From the NCBI RefSeq assembly GCF_001522545.3, contig NC_031769.1, forward strand, positions 67,744,162-67,808,161: 64,000 nucleotides of DNA, written 5' to 3'. Source of the DNA: Parus major (Eukaryota; Chordata; Aves; Passeriformes; Paridae). How positions within the stretch are numbered: position 1 is the stretch's first letter; every line of letters starts with the position of its first letter. Below the pieces are notes generated by a model. That model saw nothing but the letters and a program-made list of their open reading frames with translations. It had not been told where the DNA came from and made no database searches. This document shows positions 53,290 through 64,000 of this stretch, one piece after another. The position numbers and the translations under genes are program-made.

Positions 53290-56100
53290 AAATATATTTT
53301 ATATTGTTAGTTATATGTGCATCAAACTCATGAAACACGTGGACCACCAAATCAAACATAAATTTGAGAATGCAATGGAGAAAGGAAATCCCCACATTCA
53401 AACAACTACACCTGCCCTTGAACATCAAACCATCTGGATTAGAATGCAATAAAAATGTAATTCTTTGTTCTTTCTGCTTTTCCCAACCTTTGAACACTGT
53501 TCCTCTGAACTGATGATATTCAGCTGCCTCATGTTTATCTCCTCCCGCTTTTGAGGTATGATACACACCTGTAAATGTGTTTGAGCATTTGAGATAAAGA
53601 GCAGTAAAGCAAGCCACAGAAAGTGACCTCTCTTTGGCATGAGGGCTGCTAACAACTCACCCAGGTCTCCTTTCAATTCTCAATTCTCCTGGTCCATACA
53701 ATTGATATGAACTAAATTGAACACCTCCATCAGTTTAAAAACATACTAAATTAATGTATATTGTTGATAACTATGTGAAGCTCTTTAAATCAGCCAGAGA
53801 TAGCAAAAATTACTACAGTACAGCTGATTTTAGGTAGTGCTTAGACCACTTCCTTGCAAGTCCTATCACACCTACTGCAGCAGTTATGCCACACCAGTAC
53901 CTGGATGGGGAACACTGAGGGTATATTCCACAAAAACTATGAGAAGTTACACCAGGAAAAATGAACTGTATTGAAGCTCTATTTCAGGAAGCATCTAGGT
54001 AGTAAGTTGCCAGCAGATACATCTTTCAGGTAAGAGGTACCTCAATAGCCAGAGGTGCCTGGGCCCTTTCGGAGTACTGGTGGAATAGCAACACATTCTA
54101 GGTAAAACTCTTGCAAAGTATTTCTATTGCAGCTGTGTAAATCCTCCCTGTCCAGGGGGATTGTCTGTGTTGTCTCTGATAGCCTCAATCTTTGTTTCGA
54201 GCTGGTGTAAGCATAGTTGCACAGTCTTCCCCATCTCATACAATACAATGTTTTTTATAAAAAGTCACATCAAAAAGTTCAGATGAGTTCCTTGGATTAA
54301 TATGACATGAGTATTTTAGGTGTTTCTTGCGTTTCTTTGGAAGTCTTCCAGAACCAAGACATTAAAAGAATTTTATTTAGTAAACTTATAACAGATCAAA
54401 TAATCAGTACTAAAATTAAAGTTCTCCACTCTTCCACATCTCTTATTAATTTTCTATGTTCAAGGAAAGGAATGAAAACACTGTCTGGTAACAGAATTCA
54501 TTTGCACAAGTTTAAAGACTGATACATAACTAATTAACAGGATTTCTCATACTTCTGTCAAAGTAAACCAAAGAAAATTGGTTTTGACTTCATTTATGTC
54601 CCATGTAAATGATGAAATTCTGATCAAGTTGAACATTTAACACTCACTCCTCTCCCCAGGAAAACCCTTCTGATGACAAATTTTCCTCATGTAGAAAAGC
54701 AGTTTTGGAAAGTCATAAAACTGTTCCAGGAGGAACCACGAGCCACGACCTGAGACTTAGCTTTGCTATCAGGGTGACCAAACAGAAGGTGTTCAGAAGA
54801 CTGCAGCACCACAAGATTCAAAACACTCACAATGGTGCAGGGCTAACCTTCTCTTGGGCTGCCTGTGGTCTGCAAGGTGAAGCATTACACTGTAGCGTGC
54901 CAAAAATCAGCAGTCAGTCAGCAAACTTCACCCAGCAGAGAGACATAAAAGCCTGACAAGCTTCAGAGGGACACTGGAGCCAAACCTGGCCTCATCATCG
55001 CCCCGGCGGGATTTGTCCTGGCAGAACGGCATTCCACTCCTGCCACTTGCCTTCTGCAATTATTAATCTCCTGAGGACTGGGGCAGCTTGGAAGTTTTAC
55101 AGAGCATTTATGAGCTCCAGGCCAGTGTACAAGGTAAGGGGGAGGAAAGGGGAGTGGAGCAGCAGGGGCCAGGGCAACACACCAGCCCTTACTCTGGTGA
55201 AGACCCCCAGTGCTGTGGGCACCTGTTGAGAGTGAAGAAGGTTTTCAGCAAGTAACATTAACTTTGCTTGGAAATTATCCTTCTGTATTAACCTCTAGCT
55301 AAATACAGTAGGCGATTAATAAATACCCAGTACCCACTTCCATCCCACACACCTCCCTCTAGCACAAAACTAAAGAAACCCTTTGCTATTCCTCTGGTTT
55401 AATCCACCCAAGACCCTCTTAACTACTGGGTGGTCTGTTAATCTACCCTGCCACCCCACAGGTTTCCAGACACTTGGGTTTAGATTTGCTGTGCTGATAC
55501 CCCACATTCCCCACACTGGACCTCTGTTTTCAGTGTCTCCAGGAGCAGCTTGTTGGAAGCTCAGCATTTTCATCACTGCATTCAAATTCTGAAGAGCAGG
55601 CACAGTTTTAAGCCTTTCTCAACCACTCCCCTAAATTCAGTGCATTTCCAGAGGGTTAGGTTCACCCCTATGAAGGCTAGATTTTTGACATGTGCTTACA
55701 AGCAAACATTAACAGAAATTAGTTTTCCCACTCTAAATGTGTTCTGAACATGCCCTTCAAATTTGTTCAAACTCAGTCTGCCTTTGAATCTATTTCTGTT
55801 TCCTACAAACCACATTAAAGAACAGAATGGGAATAAATAGAAATGTAAGCACAGACATTCACAGCCTATATCTATGTTAAGGATATTCCACTCAGAGAAA
55901 TACTGATTGATCTGGTCTCCTAATATTAGCACCTGAAACAGGTATTCTGATGTTGTCCAGAAAAGGGAGATGGCAAGGGCTAGGGATTTGCCAGTAAGCA
56001 AAAATCCCCATACCCATGCTCTGAAGTCCATACTGTGGATTTTGCATATATTAAATGTGTATGCATATACACGTGCTTAGCTGTAATGGGGAAAATAACT

Positions 56101-56150
56101 TTTTTTATTATTATTATTACTAAAGAAAAAAAAAAAGAAAAAAGAAAAAG
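56101..56150. repeat. T-run, (ATT)n and A-rich tract
   Basis: Seven T, four ATT units, then A-rich units with single G. The two halves can partly pair with each other. Confidence 0.88.
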
Positions 56151-57082
56151 CAGAACCTTGAAGTTTTGCTTGGATTCTTTTCCCTTGAAGCTTATAGGAA
56201 ACAAACCCCAAACGTGAACAAACCCCATAGTACAATGCTGCTCTTGTCATGAGTTCTGAATCAGCACCACAGCACATAGTGTATGTATTGAAAAACAGCT
56301 GTTGGGTGACAGATTGCTAGCTGGGAAGTTTGAGTTGAGTGAAGTGGTTAACCCACATCCCTTCCCCACTGATAAAGTGCTTTGATAAGCAGGCTGTACT
56401 GGTGAAAGCTAGCAAAGGAGCCAGGACTGAAACTTTCAGGAATGAATGTAAGACTTGTTTTGTGGAAGCAACCTAAATCTCTTGTGCAGCCTTCTCCACT
56501 TGTATTTTACCAACCCATCCCCAGTTACACCCCTGATTGCAGCAGAATCAATTCTTTGATAAGTCAAAGCAATATCCTGTACATATGGGAAATAAAACCA
56601 GAAAACTGCTAAAAAGTCTCCCTTTAATGTTTTATTAAAGTATTTTCTGAAATTCAAAATGTTAGTAGTGGTGTAGTATTAAAAAAAGGTCTGCATTGGA
56701 AAAAGCATGTCTGGACTAACCACAAGCAAGAAACATGTGGGCATAATTTTTTCTTCTTTTTTTACTAACAGAAAGTAATTCAAGGATTTCTTTGGATTAA
56801 TTTCTGATCTTCAGCTAAGCACTTTTAGAAATAAAATCAATTAATTAAGTATAAAATTCATACAGATGTACAAAAAAAACCCTATTTCCCTTTTCACAAA
56901 TCCTACATTTTATAAATATGTTCATAAGCAGCGCTTTGTATAAAAAATTATACTAATAAAAGGTCTCTTTCTCTTAGCATGCCATCTGATTTCTCTAAAC
57001 AGCTCCTACACACATACAAATTAATATAAGATTTCTATCCTTCCAATGCAAAAACAAAATTTCAGTTTAGTAAGAAGCAGGC

Positions 57083-57104
57083 ATATATATATATATATAT
57101 ATAT
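57083..57104. repeat. (AT)11 microsatellite
   Basis: Eleven uninterrupted AT units, the longest dinucleotide run in the window and a likely polymorphic site. Confidence 0.96.
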
Positions 57105-60100
57105 CTCATTACTTATACAATAAGAATATTTTTCTTCCACAATGTTTTTGTGTCTCTATAGCTCTGGCACTCAAACCCTTTGAAAACTGAAGAAATAAAC
57201 TGCCTAACCATTGTTACTTGACCCAAAGGAACCACACTATTGCTTTAACATACAGTTATTCATCTGTCTGTGCATCGATATGCATGTTAGCCTACATGCG
57301 GAGTAAGACATATTCCTAGATAAAAAGTAAAGCTTCTCCAGATGTATGCTCTTACAAAATCATTTAAATTAACATCATATTTTCTGCTGCTAATGCTGAT
57401 AATTGTACGGCAGGAATTATTTAAGAAAATTTTAATAGTACTGTGGATGCACATTTTTAATAAATTTAAGTATTTTTGCTTAGCCTTTTGACATACCACT
57501 GTCTGATCAAATAGATCAGAATTAATTTTTCTGTCTGCATTTAATCAAACAAGTAATTTCTAAATACCCACATTTAGAATATTTGCAAAAGCATCAAAAG
57601 ACTACTAGACAGGGAACAGAGAAATAAGGTAGAATTCTGAAAAGTCAGTTAAGAATTACTTAAAGGAAAAATCCTACTAGACACCCTCTTCACAATTAGT
57701 AGCTAGCCAGACGTTTTTGTTAGCATAAAGCATGTTAATTTTTAAGAAAAGCTAGGTGGAAGTGCAAGTGAAGAGCAGAATAGTAACAGTGCTCCCTATA
57801 CTTTAACTAAAAGCATATGGTGCTAGTACTCAGAAATTTTACAGTGTTTTTTTCTATTGTGTTCTTACCAAGAAAAGGGGGTGTTCAACCATTTTACTTC
57901 CTAAGCTTTCTTAATTACCATCATTAAAAACTTGGTACAGCAAAATCAAAAACTGGTTGAGTTTTTTTTTCCCTTTTGCACCAGAAAGAACAGAAAACTG
58001 AAGAGAATTTATTGCATACAGGCCTAATTTAAAATTGCTCTGTTTATTTAGGCAAAATAAATCCCTGCTAAATTGATTATTGTTATTAAAGCCAGACAAC
58101 TAATAGAATTGATTTTATATTGCACAGAGTAACAGAGACCTTACTGGACAGCCAGCAGCATGCATACTGAAGGTTCTGAATACTCTGACCATTTATCTAT
58201 CTAGGGTGATGTCTGTCTCCAGACCCTAAATTGTACTCTGGCTACTTGTCAAGTGCCACCTGTTACTTGCTTTAAGCTAGACTTTTAAATCTAGCTCAGG
58301 GGAAAAAGCATTTTGTATGCCTAACAAGATGTCCTACATGTTACTGTAAAACAAGTAATGAAGGGCCTCACCAGCTGGTTATAGGACTGATCATATTAGC
58401 AGGCAGGATGCTGTGCTGTTCTTGAAACTTCTGAAGTGGGCAGACCAGATGGGAAGGACCACCAGAATTCTGCTACTAAGAGAAGAAAATACTTGCTGTC
58501 ATTCACCACTTGTATCACTGAGGTAGGGTGGAAAAGATAGAGCAGGAGAATGACACGAAGGTCATACTTCAGATTGATGTGCACTTGTGGAAACACAAAG
58601 TCAAATCCAAATCTTTTTTTTTTTTAGAATCTCTGTTCTCTGGCCACTGTCAACTGGTTATGCCTGTAGCATTCTGAAGCACTCATATCAAATGACGTGT
58701 GATCATGAAAATAGCAGTTCTTAACATAAAATACCATCGTTATTGCAGAGCCAAAACAAGACGGACCATTTACCTTTTTTCTTACAAACATGTTAAATGT
58801 CTAGAAGAGGCCTAGAAAACCCAAAGTCAATCTCCTTTTCAGTCATCACAGTTTGAACACCAAGACATTGGACTTAGATTTCCTGATTAGTCACAGCACA
58901 TCCAGAATACTCAGGAGAATATTCTGGTATCTAGATCACAAAGAGTAGTCCAGGCACCCTAAGGGAAGCACAGAAAGCACAGACTTGAATCTTCAAGGAT
59001 TAGATTCTGTGAGAAACACAGCCCTGAGGACATCAACACCGGAACAAAGCAGAGGTCCCTCACAGATTTAGAAGGTAGTCCTGTAACCTAAGAGAAAGAG
59101 GGTGAGCACTTGACCAGATTTATATGTCTTGAGAGCTTCCGTACGAGATTTATTTTCTTGGACAACCAGCCATTTTGCTATCAAGCTTATTCAGCTCCCT
59201 CCACAGAGTTAGGAGTTGTGTGTGTTGCAGGAAAAAAGTTACCCCACACAGGCATATTCTTTCTTAAACATAGTATATAAATGCTCACTATTAAAAAAAA
59301 AAAAAATTAAAATTTAATAACTCGGAACTAGAGAACTACAGAAAACTCTAACTGCTGTGCCAACAGAGATTTTAAAAAACAACCAATGAAAAACCACAGC
59401 AGAAAACAGCACCCACACAACTGCATTGTCTGTCCTCTTCTCAACGTAACTCCCACTAACATAAAAAAATATTACATGGGAAGAGGTTAAGAAGAAATTA
59501 AATCTTCAAATATTTTGCCATCTCACTGTTTAATACATTTTGAGGGATAAACCAATGAAGTGAACAAAAATTCAGCTTTCAAGAGGACTAGATATTTCTG
59601 TAAAATGTATTTTGACAGCAATCTCAGCTTATGCTGTGTTACACAAAAAAGAAAGACGCCACGAAGCAGGTTTCCCATCACACTACTGGAACACACACCT
59701 TTCAGCTCCTAGCTCCGAAGTTTAAAGCTTTCATTGATGACAATATTATGCTTGGGTGTGAAACCTGCCCTCTACACATCATCTTGCAAGACAAGCCTCC
59801 CTACACTCAAACTTAGCCTTCTCCAACAGACAAAGACAAGCTACTTGCCTGCTTATTCTGACAAGAATAGGTTTTACTACTGCAATATCAACAGAAGAAA
59901 TAAGTAGTAAATCAAGTCCAAAAATTATGGAATAAGGATTTTGGTCCATTTTTTCACAGCACCTTTATAACACAAAATTATGTAACAGCTTAGCACATAT
60001 TTGATGAAATTAAAACAAATTAGGAATAGTGTGTAGAGATTGCAAAAAAGCTCTAAAGACCTACCTAGAGACCCTTTTAACAAATAATGTGCCACGTCTG

Positions 60101-60749
60101 TGACATGTTGGTTGTCTAATGGGACTTCTGGAATTAAGACTTAGAGAAAAAAATATCATATGCTTTTAATGACTACATGTAAACAGCTGAGTTATGTGGG
60201 AAATGCAGCATGAAAGACACAGCTACATATAATTAAAATTTCAGTAAAATTAAATAACTGTAATTCTCCCTTTGAAAAATTATCTTCCCTAGTTATCTCC
60301 TTTTGATCTTATGCAAAGGAAGTCCACAATGCAAAAAGAGCAATAGAAAGCTCATTCAGTCCACAAAGCAGACACAAAATTAACTAAATGTATTCATTCC
60401 ATCTTCTGAACTGCATACATAGCATATTCTGACAAGATATATTATTACACTTGTTTTCTTCACACTTCACTTCTGATTTTGATCTATTTTTAATTTAATT
60501 TTATGCACTGAACTTCACAGAAATCAGTCCTTTTTGGACAAATTAGGAAAAAACAACTTATGACATCAGCAGAATGAAGAACTCTTCCCTTTAAGTATGT
60601 TTGACTCATATACCCTCTCTATAGATTTACTCCACTGCCCACGTTCTATTTCTTAAGCCAAACAATTAATGATTAAGCTCTTTGTTACACTCTTGATCCT
60701 TCATGTAGAACCAAGAGTCTGTGCATGCTCACCTATAAAATTTCCACTG

Positions 60750-60830
60750 CATCAATGATAGAATGCATTATAGAGGCTGGAAAAGACCTGTAATATTCTG
60801 AAAGCAGGACCAACTTTATCAGGTCAACCA
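60750..60830 (-). repeat. CR1 LINE 3'-end remnant, antisense
   Basis: On the plus strand the pattern is atgatagaatgcattataga followed by ggctggaaaagacctgtaat and, after a gap, gcaggaccaac. This resembles the inverted CR1 tail (agaatcat, then ggttggaaaagacct, then agtccaac). It is short and degraded, so the exact limits are approximate. Confidence 0.65.
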
Positions 60831-63460
60831 CAGGCATATTCTGAATATCTCTAAAGACTGAGTATCTGTGTAATAAAGATAAATCTTATTTCTTGTCTTT
60901 ACAGGAATTGGAGAAAGATGCAAAGTAAGCTGCGAAGAAAAGAAGGAAATGTTTACCTTCAAAAAGCAAAAATAACACTCCTGTCAGTGATGCCAGATCA
61001 GTTCCAAGATAACAAATACTGACTTTGTAGTCCCTCAAGCAGCAACACTTTTGAAACAGCAACACTATAAAAACATGAGCGTGTCAGAAATTTCTCTGAA
61101 ACTTCACAACTGAGTCTAATAAACACATTGAACTCAACCTGAGCTGAAGATGCTATCAAAGCAAATGTTTTAAGTCATTTTTCACAGAATAACTGTATGC
61201 CAAGAAGCATGGGGAAAAAAAATCTTGAACTTACTTTTATTACTCATGAGGAAAATAAACTTGAAGATTAATAATGCTGTTATAGAGTATCATAATTACC
61301 TACTTCATTATTCAAGTCTAGATTCTACATTCTCCAGGGTCCTCCCACACCTAACTTTCATGGAAATATGATTACTTTTACCAAACCTGACTACAGAGAA
61401 GGAAGTTTCCTCCTGGAACAGTATCAGCTGCTAAAATTCAGAAAATTAAATCACACCTCCTCTTATCATACCACCAGTGTGCTCTCATTCACACACAAGT
61501 CAGGGTTGTTTCGTATGCTCTACTGTCAGGTGTTGTCTTCAGCTGGTTTTTGTCAGACATTAACCATTTGTGAAGCCAGTATTTTCAATATTTGCATTCT
61601 ACTTTAGGCTGTGGGAGTTTTTGCTGTTTCTCTCAAGTTTATCTTAAGATATAGCTTAGTTTTTTTGCAAAATTGAAGCTAGGAAAACTTTTCCCCAGTG
61701 TTTTAAAAATTTTCAACTACATCCATTCTAGAAAAGCTGCACTGCCCTCAGAATTTCAAGTAGCAGCAACAAGAAATGACTATGTGGGTTACAAGCCAGG
61801 AACATGGATTTGCTGATCTTACCAAAAATCCATCCTTGCTGAGTTTTAAAACTTTCAAAATGTTAGCACTTGCTTATAATTAACAAGCTTGAGTATTGCT
61901 GCAGCCCATAAAAATAATTTCCAAAATCTCATCAAATCAAAACCAAACTCAGGCAGACCTAAGTAAAAGGTGACAGTATCTGTAAACCAACATGCCTGTT
62001 GAAGCTGGCAGAGCAAATAGATCAAAGGAGGAATACCTGGTGTCAGTCCACCTAAACCAGATTAATGTCTGTGTACCTCTTTTCACTTGAAAGATGACTG
62101 CTATCCCACTTTTCCTGTTCCTAATTCCTAATTCCAGCTGTTTGAACCACAAACAGGTTTAGGTTTTGTTCCTAAAACATTCAAACCACCAAGAGATGGG
62201 GGACTCTTCCTTAGGATTAATGGAAGTTTAATTTGCAGAAGTGATGTTTCTCAGCATCCCACCAGGTCATCACACCTTGGCACGATTATGAGGAATCAAA
62301 CAGATGAGCTGGATATAACCAGAGCACTGTGCACAGCATCACCACCTCTCTGCACTGATATTGTTCTCTTCCCCCAGTCCCTGCTGCTACCAGCTGACTA
62401 CACAGGGGTGCTCTTCAGAGTAAAGCATGCCTGCGCTCAATTTCCATTCTCCCCACATCATGATGCAGGTGCCTTCATCTTGCACTCCATTAAAATTTAC
62501 ATTCTTCCTTCAGCTTCCCAGTAGCTGGTTGTCACTGCTCTCCAGGAATTCCAGTATTGCCATTATCTCCTTTGTTCCTTCCTTCCTCAGAGCACAATGT
62601 AGGACTCAGCAAGCGAGGGAAAAATGCGGAGAACATTATTGCCCTGGACTGGCAGTCAAGAACAGAGTTGGAACTCAGATGCTCCAGAAGACAGGCTTAG
62701 GGCTGCTAGGAAAGGGATTAGGTAAATTTTTCCCAATTTTTTTTATAAATGCCATTACAGTAAAAAGGCTCCTTTTCCTTTATCATCCATACAGCATCTA
62801 ATTTAAAAATCCCCCAAAATTACTATTATATAGAAAACAGCAGCATGGAGAAGAATGAACAAACTATGTGAAAGTTTAAAATTATTGAAAAGTGAGGAAT
62901 ATCCTTGCTTACATTTTACTACACTTAACCTTCTTCAATAACTAAAATCCTCCAATTTATATTATATGCCTGTAAAAAGAAGAATCCTGTAATTAAAAAA
63001 AAGAAAAAGATAATTGTCTCAATTAAGATAACATAATTTCTTGTTGGAAAAATACATACAAATAAATAAGTCCCAGCCCTGAAATTATCATTTTTTGGTT
63101 ATAAAAAGAAAATATTTGCAGGATACAACAGTATAAGGCTGCCAGTTTATACTGAGCCCAATCCCTGTGCAGTTTAAAACTAACTTCTCCTCACTGCAGG
63201 GAGACGCTTTTCCAGTAAACAATAACATGGAATGTCAGTAATGCATCCAAGGCATGAAATATTTTTTTTTCCTCCCTTTCTAAGGGAAATCCCAGCTAGA
63301 ATCCTTTTTAAGGTGATAAAAAAAAAACCAAACAAAAATATAAAATAAATCAGCCATATTCCAGCCTTTTGATTCTGATACTTGTTTCAGTTACTGGCAA
63401 AGAATATGCAGAGAGTATGAATTTCTTGGCTTTGTTACATTTGGGAAAATTCCAATGATT

Positions 63461-63479
63461 AAAAAAAATAAATAAATAA
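63461..63479. repeat. A-rich (AAAT)n tract
   Basis: Poly-A changing into three AAAT-type units. Confidence 0.9.
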
Positions 63480-64000
63480 GATTCAGAAACAGTTTAAATG
63501 TGTAACAAAACTGATACCCAAGTCACGCCCCAGATTACTACTCTTAAGCAATTGACATTGGCCAGAATCCATATAAAAACATACATCTTTTGCCTTCCTG
63601 CTCTGAAATTTACACTATCCCATTTCAAATCTATGCTTTTATTCTTAAAGCCAGAGCAAGATTATCATACCACAGTGAGAATACCTCTGCAGAAACTCAA
63701 TATAGTAAATTTGCAAATCTATCCTCCCTTTTCACCCCCAAAAGGATATTATTAAATTATAAACCTACTGCAGGACTAGTAAAATGATTATAAAACACAA
63801 ATTGAATGGGTGGGGGGAAGAATACCAATAGATTCTAATTTTTTAAATGGAATATTTGCAAAAAGCAGTACCATTTGTCTGGCAGCTATGTTTATGATGC
63901 AGCTTTTAAAATCACACTTACTTTTCAAATTATGGAATTTCTTATTACAAATGTAAACTAAACATAAAATGCTGAGCAGTAAATAGATGACTCAGCCTGC

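Larger units (their letters stand above)
18344..64000 (-). other. GMDS: GMDS intron upstream of exon A, partial
   Basis: This is the 3' part of the intron preceding exon A, at least 45.6 kb long and running off the right edge. The exon expected upstream, ending around EIYNLGAQSHVK, was not found by eye. The stretch contains five CR1 remnants, one MITE-like inverted repeat, microsatellites, homopolymer runs and several CpG- or motif-rich blocks listed separately. The spans between them (for example 20000-24900, 28100-33900, 37300-41000, 42000-44900, 46000-51400, 55200-60700 and 60850-64000) hold plain AT-rich sequence in which I see no gene. A nested non-coding RNA cannot be excluded. Confidence 0.82.

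Noticed and set aside
53881..53935. Resemblance to the 3' part of 5S rRNA (cagtacctggatgggg), suggesting a 5S-derived SINE
   Set aside because: Similarity is confined to about 16 bases; I could not find the rest of a 5S head or a tRNA-like part. A Dfam search would settle it.

Overview
The window looks like AT-rich, intron-dominated vertebrate DNA, most likely from a bird. The evidence is a pair of spliced exons of a vertebrate nuclear gene, scattered and heavily decayed CR1-type LINE remnants, two relics of palindromic sauropsid MITE-like repeats, and low overall repeat density. No bacterial or phage gene organisation, CRISPR array, rRNA or tRNA is visible. The exact species cannot be told from the sequence alone.

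The only protein-coding gene I can support is GMDS (GDP-mannose 4,6-dehydratase), on the minus strand. Two consecutive internal exons are present. Exon A (18343 down to 18151, 193 nt) matches human residues 116-179 plus the first base of Gly180. Exon B (17255 down to 17151, 105 nt) matches human residues 181-214. Both have AG acceptors and GT donors, and their phases agree. Together they carry the catalytic Thr, Glu, Tyr and Lys of this short-chain dehydrogenase. An 895-bp intron separates them. No neighbouring exon was found by eye on either side, so positions 1-17150 and 18344-64000 are read as parts of two very large flanking introns, at least 17.1 kb and at least 45.6 kb.

The introns hold CR1 remnants (about 24.9, 27.9, 34.0, 36.9 and 60.8 kb), MITE-like inverted repeats (12.8 and 41.2 kb), AT and compound microsatellites, A/C-rich and homopolymer tracts, and a purine-rich tract (51.4 kb). 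Several blocks stand out by CpG content or by dense homeodomain/forkhead-like motifs: 16.2-16.8, 18.5-18.7, 35.2-35.9, 45.0-45.4, 52.7-53.0 and 54.7-55.1 kb. In vertebrates GMDS lies beside the FOXQ1/FOXF2/FOXC1 cluster, so these blocks are reasonable candidates for long-range enhancers. That is inference; no alignment was run.

I did not find a new biological system. The points most worth checking are the candidate conserved elements, a Tyr-to-Phe change next to the catalytic Glu of GMDS, the splitting of the catalytic YxxxK motif by the small intron, and one unexplained 176-codon open frame at 14.6-15.1 kb.
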